Origin: Lachnospiraceae bacterium UBA4364
GTDB taxonomy: Bacteria; Bacillota; Clostridia; Lachnospirales; Lachnospiraceae
Assembly (NCBI GenBank): GCA_002393955.1
Contig: DGSK01000001.1
Span: forward strand, 62,001-126,000
DNA: 64,000 nucleotides
Reading direction: 5' to 3'
The notes under the pieces are model-generated. The model was not told where the DNA came from. It did no database searches and was given only the letters and a program-made list of their open reading frames with translations. Position 1 is the stretch's first letter, and each line of letters opens with the position of its first letter. The position numbers were made by a program, and so were the translations under genes. Positions 24,980 through 32,974 of this stretch are shown one piece after another.

Positions 24980-27676
24980 ATGGAAGAAAAATACCCATTA
25001 GCGTTACCAATCGGTTCAGTACTTGCCGGCCAGTATGTCATCGAAAAGGTGCTGGGACAGGGCGGTTTCGGTATCACATACCAGGCGTCGGACCACAAAA
25101 GCGGAAATAAGGTTGCAGTAAAAGAGTTCTTTCCGGACTCCATGGTTACCCGTACGGAACGGACAACGGTTACACCGTATTCCGGGGACCGCGCAATCAA
25201 CTTCAGCTACGGTAAGGACTGTTTCCTACAGGAAGCTGAGACCCTTTCCCAGTTCATAGGATATGAGAATATCGTAAGGATATACAGCTATTTCGAAGAA
25301 AACGGGACGGCTTATTTTGTCATGGACTATATAGAGGGCCAGAGCTTTGATGAATATATTAAAGAAAAGGGAGGCAGGATAAGCATAGAAGATGCAAAGC
25401 GTATCCTTTTCCCAATAATGGATGCACTGGCTGTTGTTCATAGCCGGGGAATCGTGCACCGTGACGTTACTCCCGATAATATATATATAACAAGTGAGGG
25501 CGTAATAAAACTGCTGGATTTCGGTGCCGCAAGATACAGCTTAGGAGATAAGAGCCGCAGCCTTGACGTAGTCTTAAAGCATGGCTTTGCTCCTAAGGAA
25601 CAGTATGCAAGACATGGAAGGCAGGGGCCTTTTACGGATGTATATGCTATGGGTGCAACATATTATTTTGCGCTGACGGGAAAACGCCCCCCTGATTCTG
25701 TAGAACGTATGGAGGAAGATGACCTTATTGCACCTTCTTCCCTAGGGGCCAGACTTTCTGCCGAAGACGAAGATGCGATCCTGAAAGCCTTGAGCCTTCG
25801 TTCAGAAGACCGTTTCCAGAATATGACTGAATTTAAAAATGCAATGTCCGGTGCTGCAGGCATTGAAAATATGCCTTCAGATGCGCCGTTGCCCGCGTCC
25901 GGCGTGACACAGATGGTATTCCAGGAACCAGACAGCATCGGGACAACACAGCCGGAAGAAGAATCACCTGACAGTGTCATCCCCCATACTGTTTTTCCGT
26001 CACAGCCAGTAACCGAACCGCAGCAGATACCGCCCTCGCAGGCAATACCGCCCTCGCAGGCAATACCGCCCTCACAGGCAATACCGGCTTCGCAGGCAAT
26101 ACCGCCTTCACAGGCAATACCGCCCTCGCAGGCAATACCGCCTTCACAGGCTGCACAGCCCAAAAAGAAAACCGGCCTGATCATCGGAATAATTGCTGCT
26201 GCAGTTGGAGTGATAGCGCTTGTTGCAGTGGTTTTTATTGCAGTGATAGCCCTTGCCATTACCGGAAGCAGGACCAAAGGTTCTTCTAATACAGAAAGGG
26301 ATGCATCAGAACACCTTGCTGAAACAGCTGAAAACGGAATAATGTCATACGGTGACAGCACAGATTCTGCAGATGCTGTTGAGGATGTGGCTTCTTTAGC
26401 AGCGGATTCCGAGGACGGACAGCCGTCAGACGGAGGTTCATATTCATCAGGTGAATTAAATGCAGCAACCCCTCCCGATACATCCGGCTGGGGAAATGAT
26501 AAAAAGATTTATGTCTTGTCAGGAAATGATGAATTCAGCAGCAGGCTTCAGTATGTACTGGACAAGTACCCTCAGTACAGCAGTTATGTTGAAATGGAAA
26601 TTGAAGGCATCGGCCTTACTGATGATGCCTATCTGGATACGATAAATAGCGGACTCGAAGGGAACAGCTACATGTATCCGTCATTATTTGCCCTCGATGA
26701 TTCAAAGGCCAAGGAATATATTGAATCGGATTATGTCCTTTCCATGGATGAAGTGGGTATCACTCCGGATATGTATTCCGAAGCATACACCTATACCATT
26801 GAATTCGCAAAGAACGGCGGAGACCTGAATGCCCTCACCTGGCAGGCTACACCGGGGTGCTTCACCTATCGCACAGATATAGCAGAGGAAGTACTGGGAA
26901 CATCGGATCCTGCTGAGGTTCAGCGGTACGTCAATGACTGGGATACTTTCTTTGAAACTGCGGAGCTGATGAGCATGTACGGATACAAGATGGTTGCGGG
27001 ACCGGATGAAATCAAGTATGCAGTGCTGGACCAGAAAAGATCCCCCTGGGTAACCTTCGGAAGTGACGGATCATACGTGGTGGATCTGGACAGTTCTGCA
27101 AAGGATTACATTGAGTATGCAAAAATACTTTATGACAACGGATATACGAACGAGGCATTTATGTGGTCTGAGGAGTGGAGCCAGGGGTATAACAGCAACG
27201 TGTTCGGTTACTTCGGCTGTACATGGTCTGTATACTGGATACTTGAGCCGTATGCTACAGACACCTATGGCTATTGGCATATCTGCCAGGGGCCTTCGTC
27301 CTATCACTGGGGCGGAACCTATATCTGTGTCGGAAAAGATACTCCCAATCCGGAGCTCTGCGGGTTCCTGCTGTATGAACTTTGCTGTGATACGGACATA
27401 ATGTATGAGATATCCGCAGATACTCACGATTTTGTAAATAATAAAGCTGCGATGCAGCGTATTTCCGATAATGGACTCGGCACGCTGGACATTCTGGGGG
27501 GCCAGGATGCAGTTGAAGTGTGGCTGACTTCTGTAGCGAATGTTAATCCAAAGCATCAGACAAAAATGGACAGCGTAATAATGGATTATTTAGTAAGTGC
27601 TTCAAGTTATTACAATGAAGGCAGCTTTAACAACGCAAATGAAGCACTTCAATGGGTTGAGGACAACCTCAACTGA
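24980..27676 (+). CDS. Transmembrane Ser/Thr kinase fused to an extracellular solute-binding domain
   Basis: 898 residues. Kinase domain about 12-285: glycine loop 'VLGQGGFGITYQA', catalytic Lys in 'VAVKEFF', 'HRDVTPDNIYI', 'DFGAARYS', 'APKEQYA'. The subdomain VIb Lys of HRDxKxxN is Thr, as in the GFGITY class, where this position is often Ser or Ala. A (PPSQAI)n spacer (about 348-392) precedes a transmembrane helix (about 397-430). The outer 400 residues, beginning 'KKIYVLSGNDEF', resemble an ABC-type extracellular sugar-binding protein. The likely role is ligand sensing that drives cytoplasmic phosphorylation of FHA partners. It is the last gene of the FHA-PP2C-VWA group. Confidence 0.88.
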   Translation: MEEKYPLALPIGSVLAGQYVIEKVLGQGGFGITYQASDHKSGNKVAVKEFFPDSMVTRTERTTVTPYSGDRAINFSYGKDCFLQEAETLSQFIGYENIVRIYSYFEENGTAYFVMDYIEGQSFDEYIKEKGGRISIEDAKRILFPIMDALAVVHSRGIVHRDVTPDNIYITSEGVIKLLDFGAARYSLGDKSRSLDVVLKHGFAPKEQYARHGRQGPFTDVYAMGATYYFALTGKRPPDSVERMEEDDLIAPSSLGARLSAEDEDAILKALSLRSEDRFQNMTEFKNAMSGAAGIENMPSDAPLPASGVTQMVFQEPDSIGTTQPEEESPDSVIPHTVFPSQPVTEPQQIPPSQAIPPSQAIPPSQAIPASQAIPPSQAIPPSQAIPPSQAAQPKKKTGLIIGIIAAAVGVIALVAVVFIAVIALAITGSRTKGSSNTERDASEHLAETAENGIMSYGDSTDSADAVEDVASLAADSEDGQPSDGGSYSSGELNAATPPDTSGWGNDKKIYVLSGNDEFSSRLQYVLDKYPQYSSYVEMEIEGIGLTDDAYLDTINSGLEGNSYMYPSLFALDDSKAKEYIESDYVLSMDEVGITPDMYSEAYTYTIEFAKNGGDLNALTWQATPGCFTYRTDIAEEVLGTSDPAEVQRYVNDWDTFFETAELMSMYGYKMVAGPDEIKYAVLDQKRSPWVTFGSDGSYVVDLDSSAKDYIEYAKILYDNGYTNEAFMWSEEWSQGYNSNVFGYFGCTWSVYWILEPYATDTYGYWHICQGPSSYHWGGTYICVGKDTPNPELCGFLLYELCCDTDIMYEISADTHDFVNNKAAMQRISDNGLGTLDILGGQDAVEVWLTSVANVNPKHQTKMDSVIMDYLVSASSYYNEGSFNNANEALQWVEDNLN
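26027..26152 (+). repeat. Seven tandem 18-bp units in the kinase coding region
   Basis: Seven consecutive 18-bp copies of ATACCGCCCTCGCAGGCA-like sequence encode (I-P-P-S-Q-A)7, with a few point changes including one Pro-to-Ala. They form the flexible cytoplasmic spacer between kinase and membrane helix. Copy number is likely to vary between strains by slippage. Confidence 0.9.
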
Positions 27677-27724
27677 ACTTAATGCAGGTGTCTGTTTTGA
27701 TAAATCTTAGGGAAGGAGATTAAA

Positions 27725-28099
27725 ATGGGGATTGCGTATGACGGCCTTGAAAATGTCAGGCCCGAAAAAAACGAAGAACAGGGCAGCAGAAAAGTATACG
27801 AACTGTCAGAGGATGAAGAGCGGTTATTATGCAGCATATTCATCGACGAAAAACGTATACGCAGCGGCAAGCTTTATATGCACCAGGCCGCAGCACTGGA
27901 AGAACTCCGCTTCGGAACAGAATATCTGAAGAACAAGTATCCTGATATTAATATTGTCATCCAGAGTTTCAGCAGGTCTAACACAGCTGTGGATTTTGCA
28001 AGGCTGATATTTACTGCAGGGGATGAGAAAAAATATTCCGTGAAAGTAAGCAGGGAAAATGATACCTTTTCAGCCACCGATGATTATATGGAGAATTAA
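27725..28099 (+). CDS. Small protein of unknown function encoded just before the lipase effector
   Basis: A 124-residue cytosolic protein I do not recognise. Predicted mixed alpha/beta: a helix around 'SEDEERLLCSIFIDEKRI', a strand 'IVIQSFSRSNTAVDFARLIFTA' and 'KKYSVKVSRENDTFSAT'. It ends three bases before the lipase ATG, so the two are translationally linked. In other T7SSb loci small genes directly before effectors encode export partners, so a chaperone or targeting factor for the lipase is the leading guess; an immunity role is possible. Good ribosome site GGAAGGAG. Confidence 0.75.
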   Translation: MGIAYDGLENVRPEKNEEQGSRKVYELSEDEERLLCSIFIDEKRIRSGKLYMHQAAALEELRFGTEYLKNKYPDINIVIQSFSRSNTAVDFARLIFTAGDEKKYSVKVSRENDTFSATDDYMEN

Positions 28100-28102
28100 A
28101 AT

Positions 28103-29716
28103 ATGGGAAATCTTTCTACTGAAGAACTGCTGATACTGGATAACCTGATGTATATGGACGAGCCGTCTGTCACGGATTATTTCAATAATTTCACCCCAAG
28201 CGAAGGCTGTCCTGAGCCCAGCTTAGGTGACTGGGTCCAGAAAATGAATGCCCAGGCACAGCACGAAAAGCACGATGACATGAAAATGACATCAGCGGAA
28301 GAATGGCAGAGGATATATGATGTCGTCAACAATAACGAAAGACTTCAGAACATACAGATTTCAGCTGTGAATGACGATCACGCTGAAGGCGGCGGAGGCG
28401 GACTCAGTGCGGTCTTTATTGACAAATCAAGCAACGAAGCTGTTGTTTCCTTCCGCGGGACTGCCGGCGGTGAATGGAAGGATGATTTTATCGGCGGCGC
28501 CATGACCGATAGCCCCCAGCAGGAGAATGCGCTGACATGGTATCAGGACGTATATAAAGATCAGAACCTGGGCCAGTATGAAATAACCGTTACAGGGCAC
28601 TCGAAAGGCGGCAATAAGGCAAAATACATTACAATCCTGGATGACACTGTCGATAACTGCGTTTCATTCGACGGCCAGGGTTTTTCTGATGAATTCTTTG
28701 ATAAATATGCAGACCGCATTGCCGCAAGGCAGTCTTTGATCGAAAACCACAATGCTGATGCTGATTATGTAAATATGCTGCTGAATGATGTAGGAGATAC
28801 CACCTATTATTATGGGCATCAGTACAGCGGCAAAATAACCGATTTCCTGGAAAACCACTGTCCAAATACCCTGTTTGATGAAAACATGCAGATGACAGTC
28901 AACCCTAACGGCCAGTCACCAATAACGCAGCATCTGGACAGGCTTTTTAACAGCTGTCTCCGTTCTATGGACGGCGAGGACAAGATGACAATGCTTGCAA
29001 TGCTCGGGTCTCTCGTAGAGGCCGGCTTTGGCGGCAAGCTCAACGGCGAATATGTCCGTGACATACTGTTCGATCCCGAAAACAAACAGGCTGCGACTTA
29101 TTTCCTTGCATATACCCTTAAGTATGAGGACGCAGAGCTCCGCAAGGCATTTGACCAGATGGGCCTTGGTGTAGTCAATCAGCTGATGGATGTATATCAT
29201 TTCCTTGAAAGCATTGATACCGCAAAATGGATAGAAGGAATCAAGGACAATATTATACAGAACTGGTTTTACGAATGGATACTGCAGGGGCTTAAGGCAC
29301 TCGGCATCAACATTTATCCGGTAGACCTTATTATTATCATTATGCAGATACTCGGACGAGTGGACGATGTAATGGGCGAGATAAGGATTGAAGACGGAAC
29401 CGGAGAGGACAGAAAAATCGGTTCTGCTGCCGGAGGAAGACCGGCTGATTTTCATGTACATACCGGAACCCTGACGGATGCTTCGGAGGCGTTAAGAAGG
29501 GTAACGGAAGGAATTGACCGTGCTGAAAAAAGCATCGATGATGTTTATAATGTGCTTCATTCAAGCATCATTCTGAGGCCGAAACGCGTAAAAAAAATAT
29601 CCCAGCAGCTTGAAAACGAGAAATCCGTATGCAGCAAAATGCAGAGTTCCATCAAATCAGTAGCATCCCTGTGCGAACGTTATGAGCAGAAGGTAATCGG
29701 CCACGCCGGGACATGA
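28103..29716 (+). CDS. Lipase-like T7SS effector candidate with C-terminal helical module
   Basis: 537 residues without a signal peptide. A DUF2974/class-3-lipase-like domain (about 80-260) shows 'AVVSFRGTAGGEW' and a nucleophile elbow 'VTGHSKGGNKAKY' (Ser about 167). A helical middle section follows (about 280-430). The last 90 residues, from 'ADFHVHTGTLTDASEAL' to 'CERYEQKVIGHAG', are the shared helical module; 'ADFHV-TG' is nearly identical to the start of the 35108 protein. A membrane-lipid hydrolase used against other bacteria or for envelope work is plausible (inference). Position directly after the T7SS kinase and its small partner supports cargo status. Confidence 0.83.
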   Translation: MGNLSTEELLILDNLMYMDEPSVTDYFNNFTPSEGCPEPSLGDWVQKMNAQAQHEKHDDMKMTSAEEWQRIYDVVNNNERLQNIQISAVNDDHAEGGGGGLSAVFIDKSSNEAVVSFRGTAGGEWKDDFIGGAMTDSPQQENALTWYQDVYKDQNLGQYEITVTGHSKGGNKAKYITILDDTVDNCVSFDGQGFSDEFFDKYADRIAARQSLIENHNADADYVNMLLNDVGDTTYYYGHQYSGKITDFLENHCPNTLFDENMQMTVNPNGQSPITQHLDRLFNSCLRSMDGEDKMTMLAMLGSLVEAGFGGKLNGEYVRDILFDPENKQAATYFLAYTLKYEDAELRKAFDQMGLGVVNQLMDVYHFLESIDTAKWIEGIKDNIIQNWFYEWILQGLKALGINIYPVDLIIIIMQILGRVDDVMGEIRIEDGTGEDRKIGSAAGGRPADFHVHTGTLTDASEALRRVTEGIDRAEKSIDDVYNVLHSSIILRPKRVKKISQQLENEKSVCSKMQSSIKSVASLCERYEQKVIGHAGT

Positions 29717-29734
29717 ACCGGACGGTTTTAGCGG

Positions 29735-29798
29735 TTCGTCCTATTTAAACAGCATTCTGTCGGATAGTGCACATAATGGTCTGTTCATGGATTATATT
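29735..29798 (+). promoter_or_regulatory. Direct-repeat operator and promoter of the 29833 effector operon
   Basis: TTCGTC at 29735-29740 and TCTGTC at 29756-29761 are 21 bases apart, with ATTTAAA between them. TATATT is at 29793-29798, 32 bases after the repeat. The layout equals the WXG100 promoter, and the second half (CTGTCGGATA) is identical to the site at 34945. Confidence 0.65.
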
Positions 29799-29832
29799 AT
29801 CATTGTAACAGATGCATTAAAGGAGGTTTTTT

Positions 29833-30645
29833 ATGGCAGAGTTTTATGTACAGCCAGAAGCATTGAATCATCAGGTAGTCACCCTGCTTGAAGACAGTGT
29901 TAAGATGGAATTTATGATAATAGAACTTGAACTGCTTCAGTTAAGTATTTTTCCCGGAGCCATCGGTCAGGGACTGATAAGGAAAGTCAGAAGATTAAGG
30001 TCTGATATCAAGCTGAACAAAAAGGCTGTCAAGAATATGTCAGACGGACTCGGAGATATTTATGGTTTGTATATGGGGGCAGAGAATAAAGTATGCGGAA
30101 ACGATGTGGATGTAAGTATAGGTACGGTAGCTGCGGATTTTATAGAAAATTGCGACTGGTTAAATGATATTTTAGGAGATTTCGGTATCGATATTGATCA
30201 GTTCAGAGGTGGGGGCGATTCATCAGTTGAAGTGCTCACGAAACTATATGCATATGCTGAAGTAATGGGGCTTACAGTCTCAAAAGATGAGCATTACAGC
30301 AGAAATAATAACATGCCGATTTCAAGCCTTCCCCAGACCCCGGAAGAAGCCCAGAATCTTGGATGGGATGATGGTGTAGCTTCAAACTGTCACCAGTTTA
30401 CAGCAGAAGGGGGCAGAAATACTAAATATGTATCACCTGATGGGCGCTATGAAGTGATTTTTGATAGTAAGGGAAATATCGTTACCGCAGACGAGGATTG
30501 CGGAACATATAACTACGCCGATCCACAAATTGATCCTGTAGGGCATTTTTTTAAAGACGTGCTTCCGTGGTACGTTTTTGGAAATTCGGAAAATGATTCG
30601 ACAACATCAGAGCAAAGGCTCGTAATATCCCTCATAAATGACTAA
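29833..30645 (+). CDS. Polymorphic-toxin-like protein with N-terminal export module
   Basis: 270 residues. The first about 95 ('AEFYVQPEALNHQVVTLL' to 'YMGAENKVCG') match the helical module of the lipases and the 35108 protein. The C-terminal 95 residues form a compact domain: 'SNCHQFTAEGG', 'YVSPDGRYEVIFDSKGNIV', 'GTYNYADP', 'GHFFKDVLPWYVFGNS'. That domain looks like those that end polymorphic toxins in contact-dependent systems; I cannot name its activity. The next gene is a lipoprotein with ankyrin repeats, typical of an immunity partner. AAAGGAGG lies upstream. Confidence 0.8.
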   Translation: MAEFYVQPEALNHQVVTLLEDSVKMEFMIIELELLQLSIFPGAIGQGLIRKVRRLRSDIKLNKKAVKNMSDGLGDIYGLYMGAENKVCGNDVDVSIGTVAADFIENCDWLNDILGDFGIDIDQFRGGGDSSVEVLTKLYAYAEVMGLTVSKDEHYSRNNNMPISSLPQTPEEAQNLGWDDGVASNCHQFTAEGGRNTKYVSPDGRYEVIFDSKGNIVTADEDCGTYNYADPQIDPVGHFFKDVLPWYVFGNSENDSTTSEQRLVISLIND

Positions 30646-30659
30646 CTGGTTATAATTTT

Positions 30660-31472
30660 ATGAAGAAGAATTCTAAACTATTTGTAGTTTTTATTGTTAT
30701 ATTGATCGTATTAGGAGGATGCGGTATGTCGGATAAAGAATATTCAGAAAATTTATATCAGGCTATCAGGTCAGAGGATGAAGCTGAAGTAGATAGATTA
30801 CTGTCCCAGAATAGAGACCTCAATGTCCTTAGAAGCAGCAGTCCCTATATGAGAATGGTGGATTTCGAAAACATATATCCTCTCGAGGCAGCCTGCAAAA
30901 CATCGGAGGAGATGGCATATAAACTGCTTGATGCAGGGGCTGATGCAGATGTTGTTGACATATATCTGTCCGGAACCCCACTGATCTATGCTCTCTCCGC
31001 AAATTACGAGGGAAGGTTCAGGGTCGCCAGACGTCTTATAGATGAAGGTGCAGACATTGACCATGTTGATGATAACGGACGTACCGCGCTTATCAAGGCT
31101 GCAGTTGTGCTAAAAAATGATTCTGATGAGTCAAGGGAAGAAGAACTGGAACTGATGAAATATCTGCTTAAAAACTGTGACCTTGACAGAGTAATGAAGG
31201 AGAGCGAAAACAATCCGCTTGCAGAAGCTGCCAGATATAATAATGTCGCAGTTGTTGAATACATACTCGATGAGGAAATAATTGATATTGATATGACTGC
31301 AGAAGGCTGGACGCCGTTAATGCGCGCTGTACTCAGCGGAAGTACTGATGTCTGCAGGATTTTATTAGAACGCGGAGCGGATACTGAAATACTGTCACCG
31401 ACAAAACAGACAGCTTATGATCTTGCAGTAGAAAAGAATAACACTGAAATAATTGAACTTTTTGAAAAATAA
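30660..31472 (+). CDS. Ankyrin-repeat lipoprotein, candidate immunity protein
   Basis: 270 residues with a lipoprotein signal peptide: basic start, hydrophobic core, lipobox LGGC (Cys about 21). The mature part is a run of ankyrin repeats, for example 'YPLEAACKTSEEMAYKLLDA', 'NGRTALIKAAV', 'EGWTPLMRAVLSGSTDVCRI'. Anchored on the outer face of the membrane, it could bind a toxin arriving from outside. It lies 14 bases after the toxin-like gene, as toxin/immunity pairs do. The stop overlaps the next ATG by one base (TAATG). Confidence 0.87.
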   Translation: MKKNSKLFVVFIVILIVLGGCGMSDKEYSENLYQAIRSEDEAEVDRLLSQNRDLNVLRSSSPYMRMVDFENIYPLEAACKTSEEMAYKLLDAGADADVVDIYLSGTPLIYALSANYEGRFRVARRLIDEGADIDHVDDNGRTALIKAAVVLKNDSDESREEELELMKYLLKNCDLDRVMKESENNPLAEAARYNNVAVVEYILDEEIIDIDMTAEGWTPLMRAVLSGSTDVCRILLERGADTEILSPTKQTAYDLAVEKNNTEIIELFEK

Positions 31473-32869
31473 TGGATATAACAAATAGAAAAAATAAATT
31501 ATGCAAAAACTGCGGAGTAGAGATTCCTAAGGGCGAGAAAACCTGTCCTTTCTGCGGTACTGCTGTAGATGAAAATCTTGATGCCTCAAAGGATTCCTAT
31601 AAGAATGACAGGGTCACAAAGAAAAGCTCACCCCTGCCGATTGTCATAGGCTGTGTGGTACTTCTTTTTATCGTTGCTATTGCAGTAACCGGTGTAAGTG
31701 TCTATGGAAGTCCTAAGGCAAAATCAGACAGACAGCTGTCACTTGGAAATAAATACCTGGAGGAACTTGATTATGACCGTGCCATAGCTGCATACCGTGC
31801 TGCAATAGAGATTGATCCTAAGAATGCGGCTGCGTATAAAGCACTGGCTGATTTTTATGTGGAAATGAACGATATCGAAAATGCAGTTGCCGTACTGGAG
31901 GAAGGCATAGACGCAACCGGTGATGAAGAGCTTAAGAAAATGCTGTCTGAGCTAAAGAATCCCATAAGTGATGTAGCAGTCGATGACGCCGGAAATACAG
32001 ATCTTTCAATAGCAAATTCTCATCTGGATGAACAGGATTATGATGCAGCACTGGAAATGTATCTTGCAATGCTGGATGAGGATCCTATGAATGCTGATGC
32101 ATATCTGGGCATCGTGGAAGTATATCTGCGTAGGGGCGATTATGACACGGCACTAAAATACGCCAAGGAGGGCTATGACAAGACCGGTGATGAGAGACTG
32201 CTTGAGAAGATCAATATGATCGAAAGCGGTAATATATCAGATTCAAGAGGAAACCGCCTCAAAATGACCGTCTTTGATGAGAACGGAAATATTAAATTCT
32301 GGCATGAATACACCTATGATAAGGACGGCAGGGAGAACGGCGTTACAAGCTATGATGTAAACGGCAACCAGATTTCACATGTCGATGAAGAATATACTGA
32401 TGAACATGTGGTCAGTTATTGGTGGGATGACACCGGAATAATCGGCAAGGAAGAGTTCTTTATTGATGGTAACGGAAGATATTATAAGGGAATAAGTTAT
32501 GATGAGGACGGAAAAATAGATGACTATATGGAATTTGAATATTCCGGAGACTCTGACAGAACATCCCGCGAATCCTACTATGATGAAAATTATGTGCTAA
32601 GTAATGTTTGGGAATATACATACGACAGCGAGGGCCGTGAAACAGAAGTCCATATTACATATTATGACAATGAAGGCAGCATCCTTTACGATGATTATCA
32701 GACCAGGGAATATGATTCCGAAGGAAGGCTTGTTAAGTATTCCGGCCTTGACGGCGACAGAAATGTTCTTTGGTATGATACTTACGAATATGATGAAAAC
32801 GGCAATATGATACGCGAATTCCGCTATGACGGTGACGGAACGCTTAACCAGGAAATAACGTACGAGTAA
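31472..32869 (+). CDS. Zinc-ribbon, transmembrane, TPR protein with YD-type repeat tail
   Basis: 465 residues. A zinc ribbon (Cys at about 11, 14, 26 and 29: 'CKNCGVEIPKGEKTCPFCG') faces the cytoplasm. One transmembrane helix (about 51-77) follows, then two blocks of TPRs (about 88-250) containing the family string 'GNKYLEELDYDRAIAAYR'. The C-terminus (about 265-465) is made of beta-hairpin repeats 'YTYDKDGRENGVTSYD', 'YDSEGRETEVHITYYD', 'YEYDENGNMIREFRYD', like RHS/YD or wall-associated toxin-repeat sequences. It overlaps the ankyrin lipoprotein gene by one base, so it may belong to the effector operon. It could be a receptor or adhesin; function unknown. Confidence 0.83.
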   Translation: MDITNRKNKLCKNCGVEIPKGEKTCPFCGTAVDENLDASKDSYKNDRVTKKSSPLPIVIGCVVLLFIVAIAVTGVSVYGSPKAKSDRQLSLGNKYLEELDYDRAIAAYRAAIEIDPKNAAAYKALADFYVEMNDIENAVAVLEEGIDATGDEELKKMLSELKNPISDVAVDDAGNTDLSIANSHLDEQDYDAALEMYLAMLDEDPMNADAYLGIVEVYLRRGDYDTALKYAKEGYDKTGDERLLEKINMIESGNISDSRGNRLKMTVFDENGNIKFWHEYTYDKDGRENGVTSYDVNGNQISHVDEEYTDEHVVSYWWDDTGIIGKEEFFIDGNGRYYKGISYDEDGKIDDYMEFEYSGDSDRTSRESYYDENYVLSNVWEYTYDSEGRETEVHITYYDNEGSILYDDYQTREYDSEGRLVKYSGLDGDRNVLWYDTYEYDENGNMIREFRYDGDGTLNQEITYE

Positions 32870-32894
32870 GGAAGACATAAAATAATGGACGGTA

Positions 32895-32948
32895 ATGGCC
32901 ACCTACTACGGCTGGTTTAGCATGGACGGAAGCGGAAAGATATACTGA
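32895..32948 (+). pseudogene. Possible remnant reading frame of 17 codons
   Basis: An ATG frame encodes MATYYGWFSMDGSGKIY. The aromatic, Gly/Asp-rich composition resembles the ends of repeat-containing surface proteins and suggests a leftover C-terminus from a duplicated neighbour. There is no ribosome site. It could be chance. Confidence 0.25.
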
Positions 32949-32974
32949 GTATTACCGGGAGGGACTAAAATACA

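Noticed and set aside
26027..26152. CRISPR-like array
   Set aside because: The repeats are contiguous 18-bp coding units without spacers; no cas genes are present.
27688..27700. Fourth copy of the LytTR-type operator before the lipase operon
   Set aside because: GTCTGT occurs but has no partner hexamer 21 bases upstream and a -10 at the expected distance would fall inside the coding start.
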